The notes under the pieces are model-generated. The model had not been told where the DNA came from, made no database searches, and saw nothing but the letters and a program-made list of their open reading frames with translations. Shown piece after piece: positions 24,101 through 31,136 of a stretch of 64,000 nucleotides of DNA. Source of the stretch: Patescibacteria group bacterium UBA2211 (GTDB lineage Bacteria; Patescibacteriota; Minisyncoccia; Minisyncoccales; Minisyncoccaceae); contig DCUP01000003.1 of assembly GCA_002327845.1 (NCBI GenBank), positions 124,001 through 188,000 of the forward strand, read 5' to 3'. Position 1 is the first letter of the stretch. Each line of letters starts with the position of its first letter. The position numbers and the translations under genes were made by a program.

Positions 24101-26526
24101 GTGATTTAAGATTTACACGATTAGATGGTATTACTATTCTTCCACACTGGATTGAATCATACACGGCCTCTACTTCTGCCGTTGTTTGGGTTAAGGTTGA
24201 TAGCATTCCAATTGCTGGTAATCAGATATTTATGTATTATGGAAATTCATCCGCCAGTTCAACTAGCAGTTTTGATAACACTAATGCTTTTTCTACAACT
24301 GGATTAGTTGAATGGTTGAAAGTAGACAGTATTACCGGACTTTCCGATGGTGCATCAGTAGCAACATTAACTGATAGCAGTGGAAGCGGTAATAGTGTTA
24401 CGCAGGCAACAGGAACTAAACAACCAATTTATAAAACAAATATATTAAATGGAAAGCCTGTATTGAGATTTACAGCTGCAAATTCTCAAACAATGACAGT
24501 TGCTACTAATTTTTCTGCTCCTACTACTGTAATTTATACTAGTAGAATGTCTGGTACGACAAAAGCAAGAATTCTTTCTGGTTTAGCTAGTAATTGGCTT
24601 TTAGGATATCATGAAGGATTAAGACAACGAGCCTATTTTTCAGGATGGGTTTATACTGGTGTTGCTGATGATGCTAATTGGCATATTTATAGTGGAACAA
24701 TGGGCGGAGCGGGAGTAAATTCTAATTTTTATGAAAATGGAAGTAATCTTGCCAGTAATCAGGGAGGAACAGCTGGTCCTAATGGTTTGTCTTTGGTTGG
24801 TCACATGGCTGCAAGTGAATTTTCTGACGCAGACATTGCAGAAGTATTAATTTTTAATTCTATTCTTTCTAACTCATCACGATCTATAGTTGAACGTTAT
24901 TTAGCTAATAAATATGCTTTAACCTATACTCCTATTTATACTGATCCAACAGTGACATTCGGGACCGAGAATGGTACTGGAGTTTGTGGTTCTTCAAATG
25001 GTCAAAATTTTGCTACTGAACCAACTACCAATCTTTGCCTTGCTGGTACTGCTTCGGTTGTAGCTGGAGAAGGACCGTGGGATTGGACTTGTACTGGAAC
25101 ATATGGAAGTCCGGTATCTTGCTCGGCCAACTCTTTTTGCGTCGAAACAATTAACAATTCAAGTGTTATTTTTAAATGTTCTGGGGTGGGGACTACTAGT
25201 TGGACTGCTCCTATTGGTGTAACTTCTGTTGATTATCTTGTTGTGGGTGGTGGCGGAGGTTCAACAGGAGGAACAGCTGCTATTAATTATGGTGCTGGCG
25301 GAGCTGGAGGAACGGTTTTGCATGGAACTGGTTATGCGGTTGTTCCTAGTAATTCATATACCATCACGGTTGGAGCTGGTGGCACAAAATGTGCAACAGC
25401 ATGTACTTCTGGTAATGGTGGCACTTCTGTTTTTTCAACAATTAGTGCTACTGGCGGTACTGGAACTGCCTCTACTTCAGCAGCCCCTGGAGGTTCAAAT
25501 GCAGCTTTTTCAGGAGCATCTTATTCTTCGGGAACCTATAGGGGTGGAGGAGCCGGAGGTGCCGCTAATGGTTCTACTGATGATGGTGGAGCAGGATATC
25601 TAAGCAGTATTACTGGAACAGCAACTTATTATGCTGGAGGGGGAGGTGGTGGTTCAATTGGTACTGGCGGTGTAGGAGGAGGTGGAGACGGTTATGGAGG
25701 CTACGCCACTGGTTATGCTGGAACAAATGGGCTAGGTGGTGGTGCCGGTGGTACTGGAACTAGTGGTGGTCTTGGTGGTGCTGATGGTGGTTCAGGTGTT
25801 GTTATTATCAGTTATTCTATAGTAGGAATAGGTACAGACTCTAGCCATCCTGGTCAAAATTGTAACGATATTTATCTTCGTAACACAAAAGCACGTACGA
25901 ATGGTATGTATTGGGTGAAACCAGATACGTCTGCAGCTTTTCAAGTTTATTGTGATATGGAAACTAATGGTGGTGGTTGGACTTTAATTGGTAAAGGAAG
26001 AGAAGGCTGGACATGGACTAACGCGGGACAGGGAACTGTTGCTGATTTAGCTCAAAATCCAGACAGCAATACAGTTTCTACTTTACCTGCCACAACAATA
26101 GATGCTTTAGTTGGAAATAAAGACATAAATACACTTTCTGGCGGAGTTAGGGTGTATAGACACGGCTTAGATCAAGATTGGATATTTGATTATCCAACTA
26201 TGACGAATTGGGACTGGGGAATGAGTACGAGTAAGACCGCTACAGTCGTTTCAAGAACTCCTACTTGTACTGGTATTACGTCTGGAAATACTAGAGATAC
26301 TTATTGGTGTGACGGTGTAAACGGTCCTAATAGAATCTTTACCTGGGATTGGTCTGGCCATAACTATGTGATGGGTTGGTCTGGGGGTGTTTCTAGTTGT
26401 ACGGGATATGGAAGTGATGCGTGGTGTTACACAAATGAAGACCGTCCTCTTTTCAGAACCCAAGTTTGGATTAAAAGTAGTCCCTTGCTTTTACCAACAT
26501 GGAGAGAAATATCGCCTTTTCAATAG
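21175..26526 (+). CDS. Giant modular glycine-rich surface protein with DUF2341-like and fibrinogen-like domains
   Basis: A 1783-residue exported protein. A membrane anchor or signal is at residues about 9-30. The architecture is repetitive: glycine-rich domain 1 (about 65-325), DUF2341-like 1 (about 330-405, WIESYTASTSAVVWVKV), a beta-rich stretch, a short Cys repeat beginning VCGSSNG (about 588), glycine-rich 2 (about 643-930), DUF2341-like 2 (about 936-1025, same signature), a LamG-like region (about 1030-1260), a second VCGSSNG repeat (about 1268), glycine-rich 3 (about 1322-1550) and a C-terminal fibrinogen-like domain (about 1553-1772; VYCDMETNGGGWTLIGKG). Such domains bind glycans or proteins outside cells. 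It may serve attachment to a host or partner cell. It has its own promoter and terminator. Confidence 0.88.
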   Translation: MSSKINNKKIIALISVILFLVVGAFLFFYESDKAPLSVSAEGEGWVIQENYRKPITITNNGSGYAVVQFTTVGTSSWTVPAGVTSVDYLVIGGGGGAGGWSAYGGNSYHNGGGGGGGFVEGTTSVTPGNGITVTVGAGGAGGGQATVGSDGSNSVFGTIIALGGGGGGSFDKATPTGGGSGGGGGGSDYGGPYAGGAAEQPGSPSGGYGYAGGSGYQNAGGGEIAGGGGGGAGQAGTAGAYRAAGKGGDGRASAITGSSVTYAGGGGGLGAMSYSPVGAGGTGGGGAGVYGAVGTAGTSGLGGGGGGGQTGGAGGSGRVILRYPAPATILTNYQVKLTIPFVANMRGDFGDLRFTSSDGSTPLSYWIESYTASTSAVVWVKVPSLSSGNTTIYMYYGNSWTTTLSNGTNTFDFFDDFSAASIDTTKWTLTGTPTIVSGVANINNNQGIQQTTPLSTPIIFNVKYQRPSYYRNRTNTVPWTTGIADVGDFSTSLYWGDFTGTTLTNNNWYLFSHVYTPTTYYWNINDYTSGSSVFTRNGAYSGASAYLYYRSTESTSSQMRLDWVMARKYAATEPTFSIGTEEVAIGAVCGSSNGSTFDSAPTINLCTTGTASAVAGSGPWTWTCNGSWASASCMANATISGSSTLSGSYTIEKYVGVGSTNWTVPTGVTSAEILLVGGGGGGGMDMGGGGGAGSVSSDASYSLTAGTKTITVGAGGLGAPAAWTNGQQGGHQFTIPATKGGNTSFDGQIAEGGGFGGSSYYNYTPGIAGGNGGSGGGASGYNPNAGTFYGGTASGIGGGNNGGNSTAAYYSGGGGGAGAAGETSTSSVGANGGIGISNSILGTAYYWGGGGGGAGHTVCGGTGGTGGGGGGANCSSAGGSGINNGGTGGASINSPGGNGGAYTGGGGGGGSHYNYNNRGGNGGSGIFVIKYLTQYLDGWSYRKPVTISNTSGAVLNSYQIKFTVTYASGKMKSDFSDLRFTRLDGITILPHWIESYTASTSAVVWVKVDSIPIAGNQIFMYYGNSSASSTSSFDNTNAFSTTGLVEWLKVDSITGLSDGASVATLTDSSGSGNSVTQATGTKQPIYKTNILNGKPVLRFTAANSQTMTVATNFSAPTTVIYTSRMSGTTKARILSGLASNWLLGYHEGLRQRAYFSGWVYTGVADDANWHIYSGTMGGAGVNSNFYENGSNLASNQGGTAGPNGLSLVGHMAASEFSDADIAEVLIFNSILSNSSRSIVERYLANKYALTYTPIYTDPTVTFGTENGTGVCGSSNGQNFATEPTTNLCLAGTASVVAGEGPWDWTCTGTYGSPVSCSANSFCVETINNSSVIFKCSGVGTTSWTAPIGVTSVDYLVVGGGGGSTGGTAAINYGAGGAGGTVLHGTGYAVVPSNSYTITVGAGGTKCATACTSGNGGTSVFSTISATGGTGTASTSAAPGGSNAAFSGASYSSGTYRGGGAGGAANGSTDDGGAGYLSSITGTATYYAGGGGGGSIGTGGVGGGGDGYGGYATGYAGTNGLGGGAGGTGTSGGLGGADGGSGVVIISYSIVGIGTDSSHPGQNCNDIYLRNTKARTNGMYWVKPDTSAAFQVYCDMETNGGGWTLIGKGREGWTWTNAGQGTVADLAQNPDSNTVSTLPATTIDALVGNKDINTLSGGVRVYRHGLDQDWIFDYPTMTNWDWGMSTSKTATVVSRTPTCTGITSGNTRDTYWCDGVNGPNRIFTWDWSGHNYVMGWSGGVSSCTGYGSDAWCYTNEDRPLFRTQVWIKSSPLLLPTWREISPFQ

Positions 26527-26534
26527 AAATTAAA

Positions 26535-26560
26535 AACCCTTGCTATTGCAGGGGTTTTTT
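26535..26560 (+). terminator. Rho-independent terminator of the giant surface protein gene
   Basis: Nine-base-pair stem AACCCTTGC/GCAGGGGTT (one G-T pair) with a TATT loop, followed by TTTT. Confidence 0.88.
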
Positions 26561-26702
26561 GTTATATTAATAATGTAAGTATATTAACGTTAATTTTGAA
26601 TTTTTGGTAATTATTTAATAATCTTAAGAATGAATTTTAGTAGAAAAATTTAAAACTGAAAATTGATTATTTATTGTGCGCCAAATTTTCATATATGAAA
26701 AT

Positions 26703-28229
26703 ATGGAAACATTATTGATTGTGGCAACGATTGTCTCATTATTCATAGGTGGTATCATTGGCTATTATATCCGTCAGTCAATCGCCAGGAAGAGAGCAGG
26801 AACTATTGAAGCAGAATTACAGAAAAAGATTGTTCAAACCAGGCAAACCGCTGAAGAGATAATGAGCAAAGCCAAAGTAAAAGCAGAGGAAATAGAAAAC
26901 AAATCATATTCTGATATAGAAGAAAGACAGAAGGTGGTTATAAAAGCAGAGAACAGATTATTCAAGAAAGAAGAAGAAATAGAATTAAAAGATAAACAAT
27001 CAACAGAAAAAGAAAAGGAAGCTGTTGAAAAACTAGAGAAAGCAAAAGAAATAAGAGAGGAGCTAGATCAATTAAGAATTGAATCTATTAAAAAACTAGA
27101 AAAAATAGCAGGACTGAATAAAGAGCAGGCCAAAGTTGAGTTATTAGAAAAAACAGAGAAAGAATACGAAGTAGACGTATTGGAGAGGATAAGAAAGCTT
27201 GAGTTAAGAGGGACTGAACAATACGAAAAAAAGGCAAAAGAAATTATTGCAACTGCAGTTCAATCTTACGCTCTTCCTCAAACACAGGAAATTACTACTT
27301 CTTCTGTTGTTCTTCCTTCTGAAGAAATTAAAGGAAGAATCATTGGAAAAGAAGGAAGAAATATTAGAGCTTTTGAAAAAGCAGCTGGAGTTGAGTTGAT
27401 TGTTGATGAAACTCCTGGACTTGTAATTATTTCTAGCTTTAATCCTGTTAGAAGGGAAGTGGCAAAGATTGCTTTAGAAAAACTATTAAGAGATGGCAGA
27501 ATACAACCAGCGAGAGTTGAAACTGAGATTGAAAAAGCTACCGAAGAAGTAAATAAGAAGATAAGAGAGGCAGGAGAAGCGGCCGTATATGAAACTGGAG
27601 TATTGGACCTTCCAGAAAAATTAGTTCAAGTATTAGGAAGACTACAATACAGAACCAGTTATGGTCAAAATGTATTAAGTCATTCAATCGAAGTAGCTCA
27701 TTTAGCCGCTGCTTTAGCTTCAGAAATAGGCTTAAACGTTGCACTTTCCAAAAAAGCTGGTTTATTGCATGATATAGGAAAAGCCCTTGACTATAAGATA
27801 GAAGGGTCTCATACTGATATTGGAGCTAAGATATTAGAGAAGTTTAACATAGACTCAGCAATCATTTCTGCGATGAGGTCTCACCACGAAGAGTATCCTT
27901 ACGAAAGTTCAGAAGCAGTCATAGTTCAAACCGCTGATCAAATATCAGGAGCAAGGCCAGGAGCTAGAAAAGATACTTTAGAGAACTATCTAAAGAGATT
28001 GGAAGATCTAGAAGATATTGCTAATTCATTTAATGGAGTTGAAAAATCATATGCTATTCAAGGAGGAAGGGAATTGAGAGTATTTGTTAAACCAAAAGAA
28101 GTAGATGATTTAACAGCTCATAAGCTAGCAAGAGAAGTAGCTCAAAAAATTCAACAGGAATTAAAATATCCTGGAGAAATTAAAGTAATGGTGATAAGAG
28201 AGTCGAGGGTAACCGAATATGCGAAATAA
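26703..28229 (+). CDS. rny: Ribonuclease Y
   Basis: Membrane-anchored endoribonuclease that starts mRNA decay. An N-terminal helix (ETLLIVATIVSLFIGGIIGYY) is followed by a long charged coiled coil (about 35-190). A KH domain (about 205-270, GRIIGKEGRNIRAFEKAAGVELIVDETP) and an HD domain (HSIEVAHLAAALASEIG, LLHDIGKA) follow. The frame opens at a GTG at 26676; the ATG at 26703 gives the normal N-terminus just before the membrane helix. About 508 residues, normal length. Confidence 0.95.
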   Translation: METLLIVATIVSLFIGGIIGYYIRQSIARKRAGTIEAELQKKIVQTRQTAEEIMSKAKVKAEEIENKSYSDIEERQKVVIKAENRLFKKEEEIELKDKQSTEKEKEAVEKLEKAKEIREELDQLRIESIKKLEKIAGLNKEQAKVELLEKTEKEYEVDVLERIRKLELRGTEQYEKKAKEIIATAVQSYALPQTQEITTSSVVLPSEEIKGRIIGKEGRNIRAFEKAAGVELIVDETPGLVIISSFNPVRREVAKIALEKLLRDGRIQPARVETEIEKATEEVNKKIREAGEAAVYETGVLDLPEKLVQVLGRLQYRTSYGQNVLSHSIEVAHLAAALASEIGLNVALSKKAGLLHDIGKALDYKIEGSHTDIGAKILEKFNIDSAIISAMRSHHEEYPYESSEAVIVQTADQISGARPGARKDTLENYLKRLEDLEDIANSFNGVEKSYAIQGGRELRVFVKPKEVDDLTAHKLAREVAQKIQQELKYPGEIKVMVIRESRVTEYAK

Positions 28230-28274
28230 TAAAAGGTCGATAATCATATATAAGAATTAAATATATACACTAAA

Positions 28275-28547
28275 ATGACAAAAGACGATATCGTAGAAGC
28301 AATTGTTAAAAAAACAGCCATTGCAAAGAAAGACGCTGCAGAGGCTTTAAACACAATCATTGAAGAAATAACAAAAACTCTATCAAAAGGTGGAGATGTA
28401 ACTTTGACAGGATTTGGAACATTCAAAGTAGGAGCTAGAGCTGCTAGAGAAGGAAGAAATCCTAAAACAGGAGAAAAAATCAAGATCCCTGCAATGAAGA
28501 CTCCAAAATTCAAAGCTGGAAAAGGATTGAAAGACGCTGTTAGATAA
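28275..28547 (+). CDS. hup: HU-family DNA-binding protein
   Basis: A 90-residue histone-like protein that bends and compacts DNA as a dimer. The signature GFGTFKVGARAAREGRNPKTG (DNA-binding arm beginning near residue 46) and the N-terminal helices (TKDDIVEAIVKKTAIAKKDAAEAL) are complete. It is followed by a strong terminator. No IHF-specific features are seen. Confidence 0.95.
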   Translation: MTKDDIVEAIVKKTAIAKKDAAEALNTIIEEITKTLSKGGDVTLTGFGTFKVGARAAREGRNPKTGEKIKIPAMKTPKFKAGKGLKDAVR

Positions 28548-28555
28548 AATTAAAA

Positions 28556-28584
28556 ACAAAAGCCGCTCGTAAGAGCGGTTTTGT
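28556..28584 (+). terminator. Rho-independent terminator after hup
   Basis: Stem CCGCTC/GAGCGG with a GTAA loop, extended by flanking ACAAAA/TTTTGT with one bulged G. Confidence 0.88.
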
Positions 28585-28659
28585 GTTGGGCCAATATTAG
28601 ACTAATTATTTAACTGATTATTATACCAATCATTATGTCAATTACTATACTAATCTAAG

Positions 28660-28732
28660 TGGACCCAAGGAGACTTGAACTCCTAGCCTCTTCCGTGCCA
28701 CGGAAGCGCTCTGCCAATTGAGCTATGGGCCC
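28660..28732 (-). tRNA. tRNA-Ala (anticodon GGC)
   Basis: Acceptor GGGCCCA/TGGGTCC with the G3-T70 alanine identity pair, anticodon stem CTTCC/GGAAG with loop GTGGCAC, T loop TTCAAGT. Bases 8-10 (TAG) also form the stop codon of the nuclease gene upstream. Confidence 0.93.
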
Positions 28733-29382
28733 GCGTGTAATATTCTAGGCAATTTCATTAATTCTGTAAAGATGTCTGCAGAAAAATAATCTATTCTGCA
28801 GACTCCTTTATATTCTAGTTTTAGCGTTTTTTTACCAATAGTTCTTTTGTCTATTCTAGTTCCATAAAATTGAGAGGGTGGTATTTTCGTAATTTTTGAC
28901 CAAAATTTTTCTAGTTTTTTAATGTCTTGGTCTGCTCGACACTGGACAGTGCATCTAAACTTAGAATTATCTATTTTATAGCATTTTCTTAGTAAGTCTA
29001 GAAACATATCGATAATGAAAGGGTCAGAATTTCCAAAAGTTAAAGATCCTCTTTTTGTTTTAGATCCTTCAGCTAGGTAAAGAAGCGAGAGAGAAATTAA
29101 TGCTATATTTCTATTTTTAAGTAAAGGAGATAGATGTTTGTTTCTATCAATAATCTTTGCTATTTTTATTTCTCTTTTTAGTTTGCATGCCTCTACAGCT
29201 CCTTTTTGACTCTTAACATTTATAGCTTTAATTTTTTTAAAATATTTTTCGGGAAGGGGGATGTTTTTACACCAATCAGAAAGAGTGCTTTGGGGAATAA
29301 AAACATTAAGAATTTGCTTAATTTCTGAATAAGTTTTTCCTCTTTTTCTTAATTTTTTAGCAGAATCTTTAAGGCTATTCAT
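28723..29382 (-). CDS. HTH plus LAGLIDADG-like endonuclease-type protein between tRNA genes
   Basis: About 219 residues. An N-terminal helix-turn-helix (LRKRGKTYSEIKQILN then QSTLSDWCKNI) precedes a region resembling a single LAGLIDADG-type homing-endonuclease repeat (SLLYLAEGSKTKRGSLTFGNSD). A second half with conserved aromatic and basic residues (KFWSKITKIPPSQFYGTRID) follows. Similar HTH/LAGLIDADG-like proteins occur as single genes in Patescibacteria and archaea. I chose the ATG at 29382 because an extended -10 promoter ends seven bases upstream; the frame itself opens at 29418. The last ten bases overlap tRNA-Ala, and its TAG is bases 8-10 of that tRNA. tRNA-Arg lies 39 bases upstream. 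Nuclease activity is unproven; a tRNA-site mobile element is an inference. Confidence 0.6.
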   Translation of the reverse strand: MNSLKDSAKKLRKRGKTYSEIKQILNVFIPQSTLSDWCKNIPLPEKYFKKIKAINVKSQKGAVEACKLKREIKIAKIIDRNKHLSPLLKNRNIALISLSLLYLAEGSKTKRGSLTFGNSDPFIIDMFLDLLRKCYKIDNSKFRCTVQCRADQDIKKLEKFWSKITKIPPSQFYGTRIDKRTIGKKTLKLEYKGVCRIDYFSADIFTELMKLPRILHAGP

Positions 29383-29389
29383 TAACATT

Positions 29390-29418
29390 ATTTTAACACA
29401 ATACTGGAGGGTAAACAA
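29390..29418 (-). promoter_or_regulatory. Predicted promoter of the LAGLIDADG-like gene (leaderless)
   Basis: Reverse strand: TTGTTT (29413-29418), 17-base spacer, extended -10 TGT-TAAAAT (-10 at 29390-29395), then seven bases to the ATG at 29382. Confidence 0.6.
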
Positions 29419-29421
29419 TTG

Positions 29422-29493
29422 TGTCCCCGAGAGGAATCGAACCTCTATCTAGAGCTTAGGAGTCTCTCGTTCTGTCCATTGAACTACGGGGAC
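29422..29493 (-). tRNA. tRNA-Arg (anticodon CCT)
   Basis: Acceptor GTCCCCG/CGGGGAC, D arm GTTC/GAAC, anticodon loop CTCCTAA with an A-G mismatch at 31-39, T loop TTCGATT. CCA is not encoded. Confidence 0.9.
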
Positions 29494-29530
29494 ATGATGA
29501 TTGATAAGGCCAGATTATCATATTTTATAG

Positions 29531-29559
29531 TTGTTTACAATATTTTTTTATGATAGAAT
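29531..29559 (+). promoter_or_regulatory. Predicted htrA promoter (leaderless)
   Basis: TTGTTT (29531-29536), 17-base spacer, extended -10 TGA-TAGAAT (-10 at 29554-29559), then exactly six bases to the ATG at 29566. Confidence 0.65.
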
Positions 29560-29565
29560 TAATTC

Positions 29566-30600
29566 ATGAAAAAATCTCCAATCGTGGAAATAGCGAAGAA
29601 GATTTGTCCGGCGGTAATAACAATTATCGCTTCTCGCGACCTACCACAAATCGATGAATTTTATTTCCTTCCTTACAAAGGAGAGAAGGTTGCTTTTCCT
29701 AAAAAAGTAAATGGAGAAAAACAAAAAACTAAAATTGGAGGAGGGAGTGGATTTATTGTTTCTAAAGATGGATACGTTTTAACTTGTAATCATGTAGTTG
29801 AAGAATTAGAAGCAGATTATACGGTCATTCTTGATCCAGATAGGAGATATAAGGCAAAAGTTCTATCAAGAGACCCTTTAACCGATACAGCTATTCTTAA
29901 AATCGAAGATGGCGTAAGTTTCCCCTTTTTAAAAATGGGAGACTCTGACAATGTTGAACTAGGAGAATCAGTGATTGCAATTGGTAATCCCTTGGGAGAA
30001 TTTGAAGATACTCTATCGGCAGGAATTGTTTCTGGATTAAGCAGGAGGATTACAGCATATAACGGAGCAAGTACTACATCAAAAGCTACAAGTTTAAGAG
30101 GATTAATTCAAACAGATGCTGCTATTAATCCTGGTAATTCAGGGGGACCATTAGTAGATATGAAAGGGGAGGCGATAGCAATAAACACAGCAATGATAAT
30201 GGGAGCAGAAAATATTGGATTTGCTTTACCAATTAATTATATTAAAGAAGACTTAAGAGAGATAAAAAAAGAAGGAAGAATTAAAAGGCCATATTTAGGA
30301 GTAAAGTATATTATTTTGAATGACCACATATCTAAGGTAAATAAGTTGGAAAGTTGTTATGGAGCATTGATAGTAAGAGAAATGTTTGGAGAGCCAGCTG
30401 TAGCTAAAAATTCTAGTGCTGACCAAGCTGGATTAAAAGAGTATGATATTATTTTAGAAATTAACGGTAAGAAAATAACTCAAGATAATTCAATTAATGA
30501 TGTTTTGTCAGAATGTGCAGTGGGTGAAGAAATACATTTATTAGTTTTAAGAAATAGAGAAGAAATTAAGTTAGAAACAATTCTTAAAGAAAGAAAATAA
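29566..30600 (+). CDS. HtrA/DegP-like trypsin-fold serine protease with PDZ domain
   Basis: A 344-residue S1C-family protease for protein quality control. The catalytic triad is visible: His in CNHVVEE, Asp in DPLTDTAILKI and Ser in NPGNSGGPL. A C-terminal PDZ domain (about 240-340; RPYLGVKY, then SADQAGLKEYDIILEINGKKI) follows. Unlike most HtrA proteins, the N-terminus (KKSPIVEIAKKICPAVITI) goes straight into the protease fold with no signal peptide or membrane helix, so it is probably cytoplasmic unless attached by other means. The start is fixed by a leaderless promoter. Its stop overlaps the next start (TAATG). Confidence 0.92.
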   Translation: MKKSPIVEIAKKICPAVITIIASRDLPQIDEFYFLPYKGEKVAFPKKVNGEKQKTKIGGGSGFIVSKDGYVLTCNHVVEELEADYTVILDPDRRYKAKVLSRDPLTDTAILKIEDGVSFPFLKMGDSDNVELGESVIAIGNPLGEFEDTLSAGIVSGLSRRITAYNGASTTSKATSLRGLIQTDAAINPGNSGGPLVDMKGEAIAINTAMIMGAENIGFALPINYIKEDLREIKKEGRIKRPYLGVKYIILNDHISKVNKLESCYGALIVREMFGEPAVAKNSSADQAGLKEYDIILEINGKKITQDNSINDVLSECAVGEEIHLLVLRNREEIKLETILKERK

Positions 30601-31103
30601 TGAACAAAACAGCAATTACATCTTTAATATCTTTTGTTGGTTTATTTTTTGCTCAAGCAGTCTCGGCGGTTTGTCCAGTTTGTGTTATCGGAGTTTCGGC
30701 CGGATTGGGATTGGCAAGATGGTTGAAAATAGATGATACCATCACTGGTCTATGGATCGGAGGTTTAACTGCTGGTTTGATTATGTGGACTATTGAATGG
30801 CTTAATAAAAAGAATATTAGATTTAAAGGTAGAAATCTTTTAATAATTTTATCTTATTACGCAATGGTTATCTGGCCCCTTCATTCAATTGAAGTTATTG
30901 GAAATGAATATCATACAATATGGGGAATGGATAAGTTAATTTTAACTATCTTTATCGGGAGCACTGCTTTTTTCGGTTTTGAAAAATGGTACAGGGTAAT
31001 GAGAGCAAAAAGAGGAAAATCTCTTTTCCGCTACCAGAAGATTGTTTGGGCTTGGTTGCCGTTAGTAATTCTTTCTATAATTTTTTATTTTATAACCAAA
31101 TAA
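30600..31103 (+). CDS. Membrane protein with an N-terminal CPVC motif
   Basis: A 167-residue protein with about four membrane helices. The first helix acts as a signal anchor (SLISFVGLFFAQAVSA), followed at once by VCPVCVIGVSAGLGLARW. A thioredoxin-like CxxC placed on a helix at the membrane surface suggests redox or metal chemistry, but no larger family motif is visible. Further helices lie at about 50-65, 80-98, 112-130 and 145-165. Its start shares one base with the htrA stop, so the two are coupled. I do not assign a function. Confidence 0.65.
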   Translation: MNKTAITSLISFVGLFFAQAVSAVCPVCVIGVSAGLGLARWLKIDDTITGLWIGGLTAGLIMWTIEWLNKKNIRFKGRNLLIILSYYAMVIWPLHSIEVIGNEYHTIWGMDKLILTIFIGSTAFFGFEKWYRVMRAKRGKSLFRYQKIVWAWLPLVILSIIFYFITK

Positions 31104-31136
31104 TGTATTGCATTTTGGTAAAATTAAATAAATTGT

